Shown here piece by piece: positions 1 through 10,967 of a stretch of DNA of 64,000 nt. Numbering within the stretch: the stretch's first letter is position 1; every line of letters starts with the position of its first letter. The stretch is from Megamerina dolium. Taxonomy: Eukaryota > Arthropoda > Insecta > Diptera > Megamerinidae. Position numbers and translations under genes: made by a program. The stretch lies in assembly GCA_963854835.1 (NCBI GenBank), contig OY978525.1, positions 113,198,018 through 113,262,017 of the forward strand, read 5' to 3'. The notes below the pieces were generated by a model that saw only the letters and a program-made list of their open reading frames with translations, did not search any database and was not told the origin of the DNA.

Positions 1-168
1 GTACATAACCGCCCATTTGTGGTGGCGGATTATGATGATGCGTTTGCGGATGCGTCGCCGCTGGATGAGGTGGCTGCGGTGTCATTTGCGGTGGTTTATG
101 ATCGATCCAATGCGGTTTTTGATCCCATGGCGCTTGCGTTGGCGGACTTAAACCAGTTGGAGGAAATT
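1..168 (-). CDS. Dll: Distal-less C-terminal coding exon, cut by the window edge
   Basis: Dll is a homeodomain transcription factor that specifies distal appendages and acts in the nucleus. Read on the minus strand, this exon starts after a TATTGAATAG acceptor at 170-169 and is open to the window edge. It encodes EFPPTGLSPPTQAPWDQKPHW, then a proline/histidine/glutamine-rich stretch, and ends at the window edge in NPPPQMGGYV. The first codon (Glu) is split: G comes from the exon at 488..592 and AA from here, so the phases agree. Both the wording and the low-complexity Pro/His/Gln composition match the Drosophila Dll C-terminus as I recall it. The stop codon and last residues lie to the left of position 1. 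The plus-strand open frame over the same bases is a shadow. Identification is very sure; the exact orthologue within Dll/Dlx is supported by the other two exons. Confidence 0.95.
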
Positions 169-487
169 CTATTCAATACACAAACACAAAGACACAAAAA
201 AGCAAATAATATATCAATTTTTTTTTTTATAATTCAATGTTAAATCAATAAAATTAGCTGTGTTTTTTTAATGTATTATAAGTAAATTTTTTAAAGAAAC
301 TTAGAAGTGGAACTACTATAAAACCACTAAAAATGGCATTAATTCAATTTATTATTAAAATTTTGTTGTTGTTGGTTTTTTTTTTGAAAAATTTACTTAT
401 ATCACTTTGAAAAATTACAGTTTATATAGGAATGATATTCTTTATATCGCATATACATATATTTTCTATATAAATTTTTAAACTTAC
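169..487 (-). other. Dll last intron
   Basis: A 319-base intron between the two last coding exons. On the minus strand it starts with GTAAGTTT at 487 and ends with TATTGAATAG at 169. It is AT-rich with short A and T runs and holds nothing else that I recognise. Confidence 0.9.
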
Positions 488-592
488 CAGGCGATAGTTC
501 GGACACAGGCGTACTTGATGGCGTCGGACTATGTCCGGGAGGTAGATAATGTGATGGGGAACCACTATTTGAGCCACCACCGTTATTACCGC
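488..592 (-). CDS. Dll: Distal-less internal coding exon (Gly/Ser/Pro-rich linker)
   Basis: A 105-base exon bounded by an acceptor CATTTCAG (594-593) and a donor GTAAGTTT (487 downward). It supplies two bases to finish a Gly codon, then 34 codons, then one base of the next Glu codon. The product reads GGNNGGGSNSGSPSHYLPPG and continues HSPTPSSTPVSELSP. This is the region just C-terminal to the homeodomain in Dll, a flexible Gly/Ser and Ser/Pro segment without a known fold. The split-codon phases join it cleanly to 1928..2072 and 1..168. There are no frame breaks, consistent with a live gene. Confidence 0.95.
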
Positions 593-1927
593 CTGAAATG
601 AATAGGAAATAAAGTAGAAATAGAAATCAATTCTCAATTTTATTATTATCGTTATCGATCAATGTTATCGATATACATAGCAAGCAAGACTAAAAAATCA
701 TTCAGAATCGCACAAGGTGTGCTTCACAATTAGCTTTTCTTTTATAAAATATTTTGAAATATTATGGAAAAAACATTCAAAATCGTTCAATAGCAGTATT
801 GTCAACTTTTTAATTTTAAAAATGCACTAATTTTTGTTTAAAAAAAAAATAAAGAGCCATGCGGTTTTTTTTATTTTTATTCATTTAAAAACATAAACCT
901 TAATTTTTTTCATAGAATTTTATATATTTTATTAGTTTCAATATTTTTATTAAAATTTAAAATTTTATTTCAAAACCTTACCGTTATAATCGATTTATTT
1001 ATTAATAATACTTCCAAAGAACTTTGCAATTCTAAAGCTTTTAAAAGAGCTTTATGAAAAAGTTTTAAAAAAAAGTTGTGCCAAAAAAGTTCTGTCAATC
1101 AGAATGGGCTAATTTTAAACTTTTCAGAAATTAACACGAGAGAAATTGTAATAAAATGAAAATTGAAAACTATCAGTTCTTCACAAATTGTTCTTAAAGG
1201 CTATTTTTAAGTTAGGGTTCTGCAGTAGTTTACTTCTTTGGAGAGGTCATATTTACACGACGATTATTTTCCACAAGTTCCATATTTTAATATTTTCGAA
1301 AGTATAAATGTTAAAAAAAAATATTTAAAATCTTCAGTAATTACGAATGAATAAAAGTGATAGGAGATTCATGAGGAAATTGAAAATAGGCACATTTTTA
1401 TGGGGAAAAGCTTTATATAAGACATTAAACAAATGTGATCTTCAATTTTATATGTACATCGTGTAGTACATAGTTTACTTAGGACATTTCTGATATAGGA
1501 ATGTCAATACCATAATCAATTATCGATAAATAAAAGTGGTAAAAGATTCAAGTAGAAAATCAAAAATAATCAGATTTCTATGAAGAAAAACTTTATTTCA
1601 GACATCTAACAGCTAAGCTCTTAAATTGTATACTTCTGTAGTATAAAATTAACGTAGAACATCCCTGGTTTTCAAATGCGAATAGAAAAGGGCTATAAAT
1701 TTACTCGGATTTGATTATGATTTATATAATCGTTTATTTAACATCCATTTGATAATTCATAAATCATAATAGCATTGTAGAGCCTTTGATGAGTAAAATT
1801 AGTTTTTAAAAATCTATTTGTATTTCAAATTTATTTTATGTTACCTAGGCAACATAATTTTTATTATTTTTTTAAATAATATTTGTCTACTTCGGAATTA
1901 ATTAATCGATTTTATTATTGCACTTAC
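593..1927 (-). other. Dll intron with an old internal duplication
   Basis: A 1335-base intron with donor GTAAGTG at 1927 downward and acceptor CATTTCAG ending at 593. Apart from the degenerate duplication listed at 1335..1680 I see only AT-rich sequence and homopolymer runs. Confidence 0.9.
1335..1680. repeat. Degenerate tandem duplication, about 175-base period
   Basis: Two diverged copies lie head to tail. Both contain a GATAAATAAAAGTG/GAATGAATAAAAGTG-like start, then AGATTCA, GAAAAACTTTAT/GAAAAGCTTTAT, AGACAT, and a later GTAGTA followed by GTAGAACAT/TTAGGACAT. They start near 1345 and 1520. There is no coding sign. This is an old local duplication within a Dll intron. Confidence 0.5.
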
Positions 1928-2072
1928 CACTATGCATATTTTGATTTGGACTATGTTGACCAGGATTTGGACCAGCACCACCTAATGGCATACCACCACC
2001 GGTTCCAGGACCTTGTGCAGCTTTCATCATTTTTTTATATTTTGAACGACGATTCTGGAACCATATCTTTAC
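1928..2072 (-). CDS. Dll: Distal-less exon encoding homeodomain helix 3 and following region
   Basis: A 145-base exon. On the minus strand the acceptor is a pyrimidine tract plus TTTTTTAG (ending at 2073); the first codons are V-K-I-W-F-Q-N-R-R-S-K-Y-K-K. This is the DNA-recognition helix of a Dll/Dlx homeodomain, starting at homeodomain residue 45, with the Q50, N51 and R53 positions present (WFQNRR). It continues MMKAAQGPGTGGGMPLGG, then AGPNPGQHSPNQNMHS, and ends with one base of a Gly codon before GTAAGTG. Dll/Dlx genes are known to carry an intron between homeodomain residues 44 and 45, just where this exon begins. The preceding half of the homeodomain is not in the window. The conserved reading frame and splice sites indicate a functional gene. 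Confidence 0.97.
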
Positions 2073-2652
2073 CTAAAAAATACAAAATATAAAAGAAAAA
2101 AGAAATTGTTTCAGTATTTTGAACAGATGCACACTAACTAATACATATAGCTGCCAATAAATTATTTGTATGTAAATATTTAGTAACTTATATTTAACAC
2201 CCTCGTCAATAATAGCTTGTCAATTAAAATTATAAATTAATCACAGACAATAAGGCAAAAAAAAACAAAAACAAAAAACACTAACAAAAAATGAACAATG
2301 ATTATTTATTTTGTTATTAATAATATTGTGATTAGTATTGTATTTCCTATTATTATTATAATTATTGAAGATTTAGGTTTTTTCACTTTTTTTTCTGGCT
2401 TTACTTTGCTTTGTTTGGCTTTGTTGGTTAATTGGTTTTATAGTACAAAAAAAAAAAAAATCATACAAAATAAGGGTCGCAAAATACATACATACAAATA
2501 TGCAATTTTTTAGCTGTATATATACTATATATACGAGTACATCCATACATACCAGTATAATGAAGCTAACAACAATGGAAATTAATTGAGTTAAATCAAG
2601 TTAATAATTTCGTGTCTGCAGTTTTGTTAATTAATTTTGATTACACTCATTG

Positions 2653-2653
2653 C

Positions 2654-2684
<31 letters not shown>
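2653..2684. repeat. (ATT)n microsatellite
   Basis: About ten uninterrupted ATT units. A related interrupted ATT tract lies at about 4388..4470. Confidence 0.9.
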
Positions 2685-3068
2685 GTTATTTGTACCTATT
2701 ATTGGTGTAGTCATTGGTGTAGCACACTTGTATGGTGTAATTTGATTACAGTTATTAATCAAAATGCGAAAATGCACATAATATTTATATTTATACATGA
2801 TGAATGAAAGACAAATATTTCATTCATAAAAATGTGTAGATAATTATTTAACTTGTAAGTAAACATTTGTAATGAAAAATGAAATTTAAAAAATTTATAA
2901 AAATCGAAATGTATTATATCGCCAAGATTACAGGAAGTATAGGATAAATTCAGTTGTGTTCAATTGTGTTCATCTCTCAGACTCATTGCCGTTGAGGACT
3001 CACAATTGCTAGTCTGATAAATTTATATAGACATTGTCAATGCTGGCCAAATATAAGGCATTAAAAAC

Positions 3069-4217
3069 TTAAAAAGTAATCCATTATTTTTGCATTAAAT
3101 TGAAGGTTTTATTTTGCATAGTTAGAGTGATCCGATTTAGGTCAAATATGCACCATTTTGTTCGATAACTTGTTGCCAGTTTGATGGCAATTTCATAACC
3201 ACTCTCATAGAAACTCTTGTCCCTATTGGCAAAAAACTGGGACAGTCGATTTTCACAAGCTTTGCTTGAGGCGAATTTTTCACCAGCAAAATCAGTCGCC
3301 ATGGTGCCAGGTCCGGACTATAAGGTGGATACATAAAAACCTCCCAACCTAGCTCCCGGAGCTTCTGGCAAGTCCCTATGTGACCTGGCGTTGTCCTGAT
3401 GCAACACAATTCCTCTTCTATTGGCCAAAACTGGCAGCTTCTGTGCGATTGCTTCCATCCAATTGTTGACATTACAGGTCCGAATTAAGAGTTTGGCCTT
3501 AGGGAAGCAGCTCATAGTAGATGATTCCCTGCCAATTCCACCAAACACATAGCAATACCTTCCTGACCGTCAATCCCGGTCTGACCACCGTTTGCGCCGG
3601 CTCACCGTATGATCGTTTTCGCTTGATATTGTCATAAGTGACGCACTTTTCATCACCAGTAACCATCCGCTTCAGAAATGGATTGATTTTGTTGAGATTC
3701 AGCAGCGATTCGCAGATGGAAATTCGGTGGCACCCATACATTGAGCTTCTTTTTCCATCCAGCTTTATTTGAATGGTTTCAAACGGTTTTTTGTGCAATA
3801 TTTAGCTCCTGGACAATAGAAATAGTGCTTACATGACGGTCACACTCAACGATTTCCATTATTTTATCAATATTTTCAACAATTTTCAATCAACGAAACC
3901 AAAATTGCACGTGATTGGCTGTTACAGTATCAGGACCATAAACACTATTTACATTTTCAGCCGTCTGGCTTGCGTTTTCGCCTTTATCGAAGAAAAACTG
4001 TAATATATGGGGTATTTTCTCTTTACTGGTGTCCATTTTTTGTCGCGTGCTCAAACAATACTGAGTCAAGCAATCACAAAATTGCCTGAGAAGTTTATTT
4101 AGTACGAAATCCTATCTTTCTAACGTCATCTAGTGTAACCCGATAGCACTTATACAATGCGAGATACAGATTACTAAAGCCATCTATTGAAAAAATAATG
4201 GATTTCTTTTTACTACA
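3069..4217 (-). pseudogene. mariner transposon with broken transposase
   Basis: Imperfect terminal inverted repeats sit at 3069..3093 and 4190..4217, sharing AAAAAG(T/A)AATCCATTATTTTT. Between them a mariner transposase can be read on the minus strand. It starts with an ATG at 4036 (MDTSKEKIPHILQFFFDKGE), then an HTH region with NHVQFWFR followed by a stop. Next come VTGDEK with the first catalytic Asp, YDNIKRKRSYGEPAQTVVRPG, VLLCVWWNWQG, LHQDNARSH with the second Asp, then YPPYSPDLAP with the third Asp, and finally KLPSNWQQVIEQNGAYLT near 3137. These pieces occupy several frames and are split by stops and frameshifts, with bases missing between the second and third Asp. It cannot encode an active enzyme. 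It is a DD34D-type mariner; the subfamily is not assigned. It is a dead insertion in the Dll intron. Confidence 0.9.
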
Positions 4218-4221
4218 CCTT

Positions 4222-6075
4222 TTATATTTTATAAATGGTCGCTGCAAAACTACTAATTAAAGTTATGTTCACACGGTTTTATATAGATCGATTTAGTGCA
4301 ATCTCTCATCATATATTCATATTGAGAAGGAGGTAAAGCTCATAAACAATCAGTTTTTATAACATATTATTTCATTTTAATAATCACTTATTATTATTAA
4401 TAATATTATTATTATTACTACCACAGTTAAACTTCATTATTATTATTATCATTATTATTATTACTATTAAAAACTCTTTATGGATCTTTAAAATTATGAA
4501 ATTAATTCTCATCTATAATTTTGACCACCCATTATTTACATAGAGTGAAGTAGAGTCAAAAAAAAAAAAAAACAACGAAGCATAAGATGTATAGAATACC
4601 ATCATTGCTAATTTAATAATTGAAATGAAATAAATTAGCAATCATATTTTATGAATTTAATAATATAGCTTGAGTAAATAAATGTACATACATAAATGGG
4701 TAGAAATGAGCGATAAAACCGCAAATGTGCGGTTAGAGACATGGGTCAAAGACAATGCTTTACATTTTTGATTTGCTAAAAGCATGTGACACAAACAAAT
4801 AAACTATATAATTGTTAGTTGTATGATACAATCCATACTTCTGCTTTTGTCAATGTGAAACATTCAAAAGCCTATAAATACATTTATTCCAATACTCCAT
4901 TTCAGAAAAGTAAAAATGGAAGATTTTATGTGATACCAGCTTTTGGAATTAGAATCACTTTTAGATTATCTACTATTAACCTTTATTATTAATTTCTATT
5001 TGAATTTTTTTTTTCAAATTTTATTTATTTCAATTTATGACCTATGTGAAACTGAATGTACAAACACGTACAAACAAAAAAAAAAAGAAAACCGCAAATA
5101 AATAAATAAATGTATAAATTATGTGCTTACTGTGTTGCGGTCTTATTTGTAATTTTGCGATAATAAATCTTTGTAGTATATATCTACGAGAATGGTCATA
5201 TTCTTCATAGGCCTGTGTGTGTATGTGTGTGCAAGAATGTATGTAGTGGCCAGGTTTAAATGGCCAAATGAATAAATGAAATGAATTGTTAGACTAGCTT
5301 ACAGCTGTATAGTGAATAGTGAAATTTGTGCTAAATGCAATAGAAGAAAAAATAATAAATCAGAAATAAATTCAAATTAAAAAAGAAGCAAAACAAGAGC
5401 GATGACCTTGACGAAATAAGTGGTATACACATATAGTATGTATGTATATCTATGATTTTCAGTAAATATTATACTCTATCTGTTTATATACACATATGTA
5501 CATATTAATTGTGATTTGTGTATGTATTAGAAACGGTATTTTTTTTTTTTTTTGAGAAAATTTTAAGAAATCTATTGTTAACTATTGTTAGATACGCATT
5601 CATAAGATCGCACTTGAATTTATATTTGGCATATATATATTTTCATTATTTTCCATGTTCAAATCGAGCTTTTACAAAAAAACATATACATTTACATACA
5701 TAAAACATGTAGATAAACGGTATGTATGTACCGTAGTATCTACAGTGTAACGAGTCAAAGCAAAAGCATGTCTTTTTGTGTGGTAATAAAAATTAGAAAA
5801 AATATTTTTTCAATACAAATTGAAGCTATGTTTTTGCATTGCATTATAGTTTATTAATCTGAAAAGTAGCTCTGTTTGAAATTTTATACTTCAAGTGAAG
5901 CGTATTTCGAAAAATTACTAATCGAGCCACGATGAGATTTTGAAAATGATTTCATGTGGAAATATGAATATTCACGAGCAGCATTTAAATTCCTGGTTTT
6001 AGTTTCTTTGCATTCAATTGTAGCCTGTAACTGCGATGCAATTCTTCATGAGATGCCCGAACACTTTAATACCCA
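4222..6075. other. AT-rich intronic stretch, no gene seen
   Basis: Contains ATT-rich microsatellite sequence (about 4388..4470), A-runs, and many ACATA/TATGT short repeats. No coding frame or recognised element was found. Confidence 0.6.
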
Positions 6076-6079
6076 TCCC

Positions 6080-6535
6080 ATTTAGGTGCCGCGACACCCA
6101 GGGAAATAGTAAAGAACGAAAAGGCGAATGAATTGGAAAGAGAGGATACAATGTTGCGAACTCTTCGTGATAAGGCGAATATTGATACTTCATTGGCAGT
6201 GTGGAAACTCTTTCTTGCATCAGATGCACTCCAAAAGACAAAATCCAGATGGACAATGGAGCCCTCGTGTTCCATTAATCGTAGTATATGTATGATCTGA
6301 GTTGGAACAAAAAAACGACACAAGAACTATTACACTCAAACAGACATAGAGTGAACTTCTTTGTACGCTTTTTACCACCACTTTGACCACTACCGCAGCT
6401 GTGACAATGAGAAGATATTGGAAACTATCTCGCAACTTCTGTGTGAATGTCCAGCTCTCACCCCCAGGGGCATTTATTTTACTTTAAGAGCAACCGCAGA
6501 GCACTGGCTTAATGCCAGTTGGAGGATTTAAATCG
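6080..6535 (+). pseudogene. Decayed non-LTR retrotransposon RNase H and C-terminal zinc-knuckle fragment
   Basis: Near 6090..6165 the frame reads VPRHPG, then after a shift IVKNEKANELERE, the C-terminal RNase H signature (canonical form GHxGIxGNExADxLAxE). Further right, in another frame, 6385..6530 reads YRSCDNEKILETISQLLCECPALTPRG. This is the CxxC-H/Q-x4-C knuckle typical of the C-terminus of R1/LOA/I-type ORF2 proteins; a Gln replaces the usual His. The part between the two is a poor match. Frameshifts and stops make it dead. No clear ends or target duplication were seen. It is immediately followed by a mariner remnant, so this is a small transposon graveyard. Confidence 0.7.
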
Positions 6536-6734
6536 CTTTTCCCGTAGTTTGTGATGGTTGGAGGGATGATAAGGAGGCACAACAATGCAGCATTACAATG
6601 GGTGGCAAATCCCATCCTGTTTATCCATTTTGGAATAATTGCACAGATTACTCAAAATGTCAAAAGCAATGGGGAAGAGAGCAAATGGAAAATGTTTAAC
6701 CTGTAACAGGTTTTCTGTAGATGTGTGTGTAAAT

Positions 6735-6900
6735 GTCAAATTTACCAAATACTTTAATGAGCTCGATAGTAAACCATTTGCGAACAATGAATAGGTGGAG
6801 TCTATTTTGAGGGGTACGACGATTCTTTGTTATAAACAGGGTATCGATGCTATTGAACAACGCTGGGGAAAATGTATCGAGTTAAAATGATATTATGTAG
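6735..6900 (+). pseudogene. mariner transposase C-terminal remnant
   Basis: The plus strand reads YFNELDSKPFANNE, a stop, VESI, then CYKQGIDAIEQRWGKCIELK before a stop near 6888. This is the C-terminus of the same irritans-like mariner type seen at 47457..48312, which ends YKQGIEAIEYGWEKCIEL. Only the last roughly 50 residues are recognisable, and there is one internal stop. No terminal repeat was confirmed. Confidence 0.75.
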
Positions 6901-6904
6901 TGAA

Positions 6905-8440
6905 ATGATGATAGTGTTTCGTAAATTTGTTGTGTTTAGGACAGCTACTTTTGAGACGAGTAGCTATATACTCAACATAAGGCAAAAAGTGGATGAACCC
7001 GTCGAACGATTTGGCATATTTTTGCCCCATAAGTTTGTTGCTACAAGAAATTGATATCAATAATATTATTTACTATTACAATATAATTATAATTTTTAAT
7101 ATTTTCATTCATTGCTCATTTGAAAGTGTCACACTGTGCGTCCATTATGTACGATCACTTTTCAAAAAATCCAAGTGTAAATATAGTAAACAATCATAAA
7201 TATAGATCGTAATTACTTCTAACAATAATCTGTAAGAATACAACAACAACAACAACAATTACATAGATACAAGCAGCAATGTACTTATGATGTACTTACA
7301 CTACGCTTGCTAAAATAAAAATGTACTCAAGTATTTATGTAGATATGGATAACTTTTAATATACAAAAGTTTGCACACAAATCAGATTGTCTGAATTTAT
7401 TTCATAGGAAGCATCTGAATCTAATGCTCACGTATAATGTAGTATATATGTATGTACAATAATAACAGCATAAAACGTAAAAATAATAATAATAATGAAA
7501 TTATAACGAAATTTATACTACGATTTAAATAGATGCTTGTTTGTGTATGAGGGCAAATATCATACGTATGCATTTACTATGTAGTATGTTTGTGTGGGTA
7601 TTATGAACAACAAGAAGAAATCAAATGTACCATATGAAAAGTGATGCAAATGAAATTAAATGTCTCATTTAAGTATTCGTCAATCTTGTTTTTCTATTAT
7701 TTTTTATTTTTCATTTTTTTGTGCACTCGTTTGACTTCCCTGTTAATATCATACAAGTACATACTCGTATATACAATGTAGCTATGCTAATAGGTAATGT
7801 GTATACATGTTGCTAGACGTTTCATAGTGTCCGTTTTGTTATTACTCGTATGTTATGATGATAATAATAATGATAATCATCATCATTATAATTTATGCTA
7901 CTTATTTCGCATACAAACTATCGCAATAGACATGTGCATACGCCACATACTCGTATATAGGTATGTTGGTATGTATTACTATCATAGCAATTACTAATAC
8001 AATATCACCATCAGAGATGTATGCTATACGAGTATGTATATGTATTCGTATATGAGCATGTACAATATGTACATTTCAATATGATTGAAAGTGGTTTAAT
8101 CGTGCTAAGCGAAAGTAGTTTTGAAAATTTTGCTATTGAAACTAATGAAAATTGAAAGAGAGGGAAAGAGAGATAGAGATAGCGACATAGATATGAATAC
8201 AAAATGATTTAATATGAATTAATATATTAAAGAGATATAACGAATTATATGTATTAAATGACTAAAAGTATATTATGTATAGGTGTTGACTTGAAATATA
8301 TTTGTCAAGGGTGAAATTTTGAAAAAAGTAGCTTTTCACAAATCAAGTTTCACACGCCAAATGAAATACCCGCACTGCTAAATTGAAATCCTTCTGATCG
8401 AATGTTTAAATATTTCACTCAACGAATGTATTTCATAGGA
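6905..8440. other. AT-rich intronic stretch, no gene seen
   Basis: Contains an (AAC)n run near 7240, AAT tracts near 7480, many TACATACTCGTA-type words, and a GAGAGA/GATAGA purine tract near 8155..8185. No coding sequence or named element was recognised. Confidence 0.55.
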
Positions 8441-8870
8441 AAATCTGAATTCATTGAACCGTCAGCCAATCAAATTTCGAAATCAAATTTTCAGCTGATA
8501 ATTCAAAATATGTGGAGAAAATTTCGAAATTCAAGCCACGCTTAGCAAAAAAATTGCAAAAGTTGAAGATCCACAGAACCGTCGTACAAACAAATTTCGA
8601 AATAAATATCACAGTAACAGAAAATTCGATAGATACACTTTTAACAATGACACTTTAAAAATCTGAATTCATTGAATCAACGGCCAATCAAATTTCGAAA
8701 TCAATTTTGCAAGCTGAAAATTCAAAATTTTTGAGAAAATTTCAAATGTAAAACCACGGTTAGAAAAAGTTGCAAAAGTTGAAAATCCACTGAACCGTCG
8801 AACAAACAAATTTCGAAATAAATATCACAGAGGCATAAAAATTGATAGATCAATTTTTAACAATCTCACA
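8441..8870. repeat. Tandem duplication, 218-base unit, two copies
   Basis: Copy one starts at 8441 and copy two at 8659; both begin AAATCTGAATTCATTGAA. They share CCAATCAAATTTCGAAATCAA, AGCTGA(A/T)AATTCAAAAT, GCAAAAGTTGAA(G/A)ATCCAC, GAACCGTCG and ACAAATTTCGAAATAAATATC. They differ by scattered substitutions and small indels, so the duplication is old. No protein signal is present. Confidence 0.85.
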
Positions 8871-9001
8871 TAAAGCAGTTTATGTTATTACATAATCCAA
8901 ATAAACCCATTATTGTATATATATGTGGGATATAAGACTTCAATATCGCATACTCTCATCATCATCTCATTTTATGATCAATATTTTCATTTCATTCCCA
9001 T

Positions 9002-9092
9002 CTGATTTCAGTGGAAATTTTAAGTCTCCGGTAACAGAAGTCGAACTACAAGCCTTCTGTTACCGGAGACTTACATTTTCCACTGAAATCAG
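9002..9092. repeat. Near-perfect inverted repeat (39-base arms, 13-base loop)
   Basis: The left arm 9002..9040 and right arm 9054..9092 are reverse complements at 37 of 39 positions, around a 13-base spacer. Arm ends are CTGATTTCAGTGGAAA; the inner part is AAGTCTCCGGTAACAGAAG. It would fold into a long hairpin in DNA or RNA. It could be a foldback transposon remnant, a small palindromic duplication, or a pre-miRNA-like hairpin. The sequence alone does not decide among these. Confidence 0.9.
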
Positions 9093-9149
9093 TTCATTTT
9101 GTCGATCCAACATTTTTTTTCTCAAACATAATCACATCACCTCATAACC

Positions 9150-9650
9150 TCATAACCGCTTAAGCGGACTGACCTACAAAATTCACGTTTTTATGCATTT
9201 CGCTCACTTCATCATACCCAAGGTACGTATTGAGATATAGAATATTTGATCCACTCGTATTTGTTTTACCTCTGCAACATTTTTTCTCAACATATTTACT
9301 TTATGTCATTACTACTTCGGCAGACTGCCCTACAAAGTGAAATTGAAAGCGAGTGAAACTGGACAACCAACCGCTTAATTGCGCAGGAATGCTTCTGAGG
9401 CTTGTGAAATATATAATCTACCTCTATTAACTCTTCGTCTAAATATTTTTTACTAATACACTTACCCCCTTCTGCACATGTTGTGATCTCCTCTATAAAA
9501 TTGAACCATAAATGGATCAACTATAATATATCGCCAAAATTAAATCATTTTTCTTCCCCAATTTTTCTGCCTAATATAGTTATTTCTATCTTCACCCCTT
9601 ACGGGCGCTCTCCTGTTAAATTAATGTTTTTATAAAATCCTAAAACATGC
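9150..9650. repeat. Degenerate repeat related to 26990..27760
   Basis: Contains phrases seen again in the 27-kb array: CTACAAAATTCACGTTTTTATG, a TTTCTCAACATATTTACTTTA-like run, and ACCCCTTACGGGCGCTCTCCTG followed by AATGTTTTTATAAAATCC. This suggests two or three diverged units of the same family. The similarity is weak and judged by eye. The non-LTR fragment at 9654 abuts its right end. Confidence 0.35.
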
Positions 9651-9653
9651 AAT

Positions 9654-10555
9654 ATGACTACAGAAGTGTCAAATATATTTGTTCCACCTCAATTGAAATC
9701 TTCTTCTCAAATTACTCCAGCTGCTCGGAAAGCAATCGCAATGGGGAAAACAGCTTCCATCTTTCAGGCGGAGGTCCATGCCTTAGAGGTATGTGCGAGA
9801 GAAGGCATACGTAGGGGCACTCGTGGTACCAAAATATGCATCTTGTTGGACAGCCAGGCGGCTCTAAAGTCCCTGGCAAAATTCTCGTTTCAATCAAGGC
9901 TGGTCTGGGAATGTTTTAAACTTTTCAATACCCTGGCAGCAAAGAATCCTATCACCCTAATGTGGGTGCCAGGACATGAGGGACACGAGGAAAACTAAAT
10001 GGCCGACTCTCTTGCAAATGAAGTCGCAAGCACTCCTGTCATTTGACCAGAGGCTTTCTACGGTGTTACAAACAGTTTCATAAACAACTTGATATGCGAG
10101 TGTGAGAAAGGGGATCTATTCGACTACTGGAGACCCCAAACGGGCATGCGGCAGTCGAAGGGTCTTATTGATCCCACACATGTCAAGGTGGATGCTGTTC
10201 TTAATCTCAGCAGAAATGACATAAACGACTCTACACAGAGTTGATCACTGGGCACTGTGGGCTTAACTACCATATGAAAAAAATAGGTGTGGTAGAAAAC
10301 GATACCTGTCGACTCTGTCATGTGGAGCAGGAAACATCGGAGGAACATATTCTATGCAATTGCCCAGCGGTGGCAAGACGTAGACTTTGTTACCTAGGTA
10401 ACGGAATCTTGACTCCAAACCACATAGGTAAAATTAAGCCCACAGCAATTATAAGATTTATAAATAGTCTAGAATCTAGTTTTAGTTGGGCAATAGGCGC
10501 ACAAAAGATCTTTTAGGTCGCAGTGCAAATTAGCCTGCATAATAATAATAATAAT
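9654..10555 (+). pseudogene. 5'-truncated non-LTR retrotransposon: RNase H, zinc knuckle, (TAA)n tail
   Basis: The plus strand encodes part of an ORF2 C-terminus. First comes an RNase H domain lacking its start: FQAEVHALEVCAREG with the catalytic Glu, ILLDSQAALKSL with the Asp, VPGHEGHEE with the His. An in-frame TAA (9996) follows, then MADSLANE, another stop near 10042, and a frameshift near 10235. After that come GHCGLNYHMKKIGV and CRLCHVEQETSEEHILCNCPA, the CxxC-H-C knuckle. The frame ends at 10516 and the element finishes with a short (TAA)n run at about 10535..10555. RNase H plus a TAA tail suggests an I/LOA-like clade; this is inference. It is inactive: truncated, two stops, one shift. 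A SINE lies about 45 bases downstream. Confidence 0.85.
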
Positions 10556-10596
10556 ACTCCTGCTGCACAAATGATTATTTTTATGAACTAAGAAAT

Positions 10597-10956
10597 GGGT
10601 GCCGTAGCTCAGTGGTTAGTGTGTTCGCCTTCTGATCTGTAGGTAGTGGTTCAATACCCGGTTGATGCATAACAAATTTAATATCGAAAAGATTTTTCTT
10701 TCGAACAGTACCCACCTGTCGGCAAGCAATTGGCAATTCTTCCGACAGTAACAACTTGCCATGAAAAAAGCTTCTAAAAAGAACTATGTGACAAAGCTCA
10801 GAAAAGTGATGTCACAAGTGTTCTGCCGTTCGGAACCGGCTAAAATAAGTAGGTCCATTCTAATACTGTCCAAAATTTAAGACGCACAACAGTAATGGAA
10901 GAGAAGCTCGGACAATGAGCCCTTTGGGGCTTTAAGTGCCACATATTTATTTTTTT
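10597..10956 (+). mobile_element. tRNA-derived SINE, full-length copy
   Basis: The head looks like a degenerate tRNA with an RNA polymerase III promoter: box A in TAGCTCAGTGGTTAGTG and box B in GTGGTTCAATACCC. The body holds TTTCTTTCGAACAGTACCC, CTGTCGGCAAGCAATTGG, CTTCCGACAGTAACAACTTG and GTTCTGCCGTTCGGAACCGG. It ends in GGGGCTTTAAGTGCCACATA and a T-rich tail. Flanks TAAGAAATGGG (10589..10599) and TAAGAAAATGGG (10956..10967) look like a target-site duplication with one indel, overlapping the leading GGG. Related copies occur at 18311, 36655 (minus), 44604 and 58899..59750. The tRNA-like head has no convincing cloverleaf, so I do not call a tRNA gene. Confidence 0.88.
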
Positions 10957-10967
10957 AAGAAAATGGG

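Noticed and set aside
19..243. Plus-strand open frame at the left edge
   Set aside because: It is the antisense shadow of the Dll C-terminal exon and runs on into the intron.
1883..2092. Plus-strand open frame over the homeobox exon
   Set aside because: Antisense shadow of the exon encoding homeodomain helix 3.
10604..10660. Possible tRNA gene
   Set aside because: Box A and box B are present but no proper cloverleaf is evident, and the same head occurs in other SINE copies; it is a SINE head.
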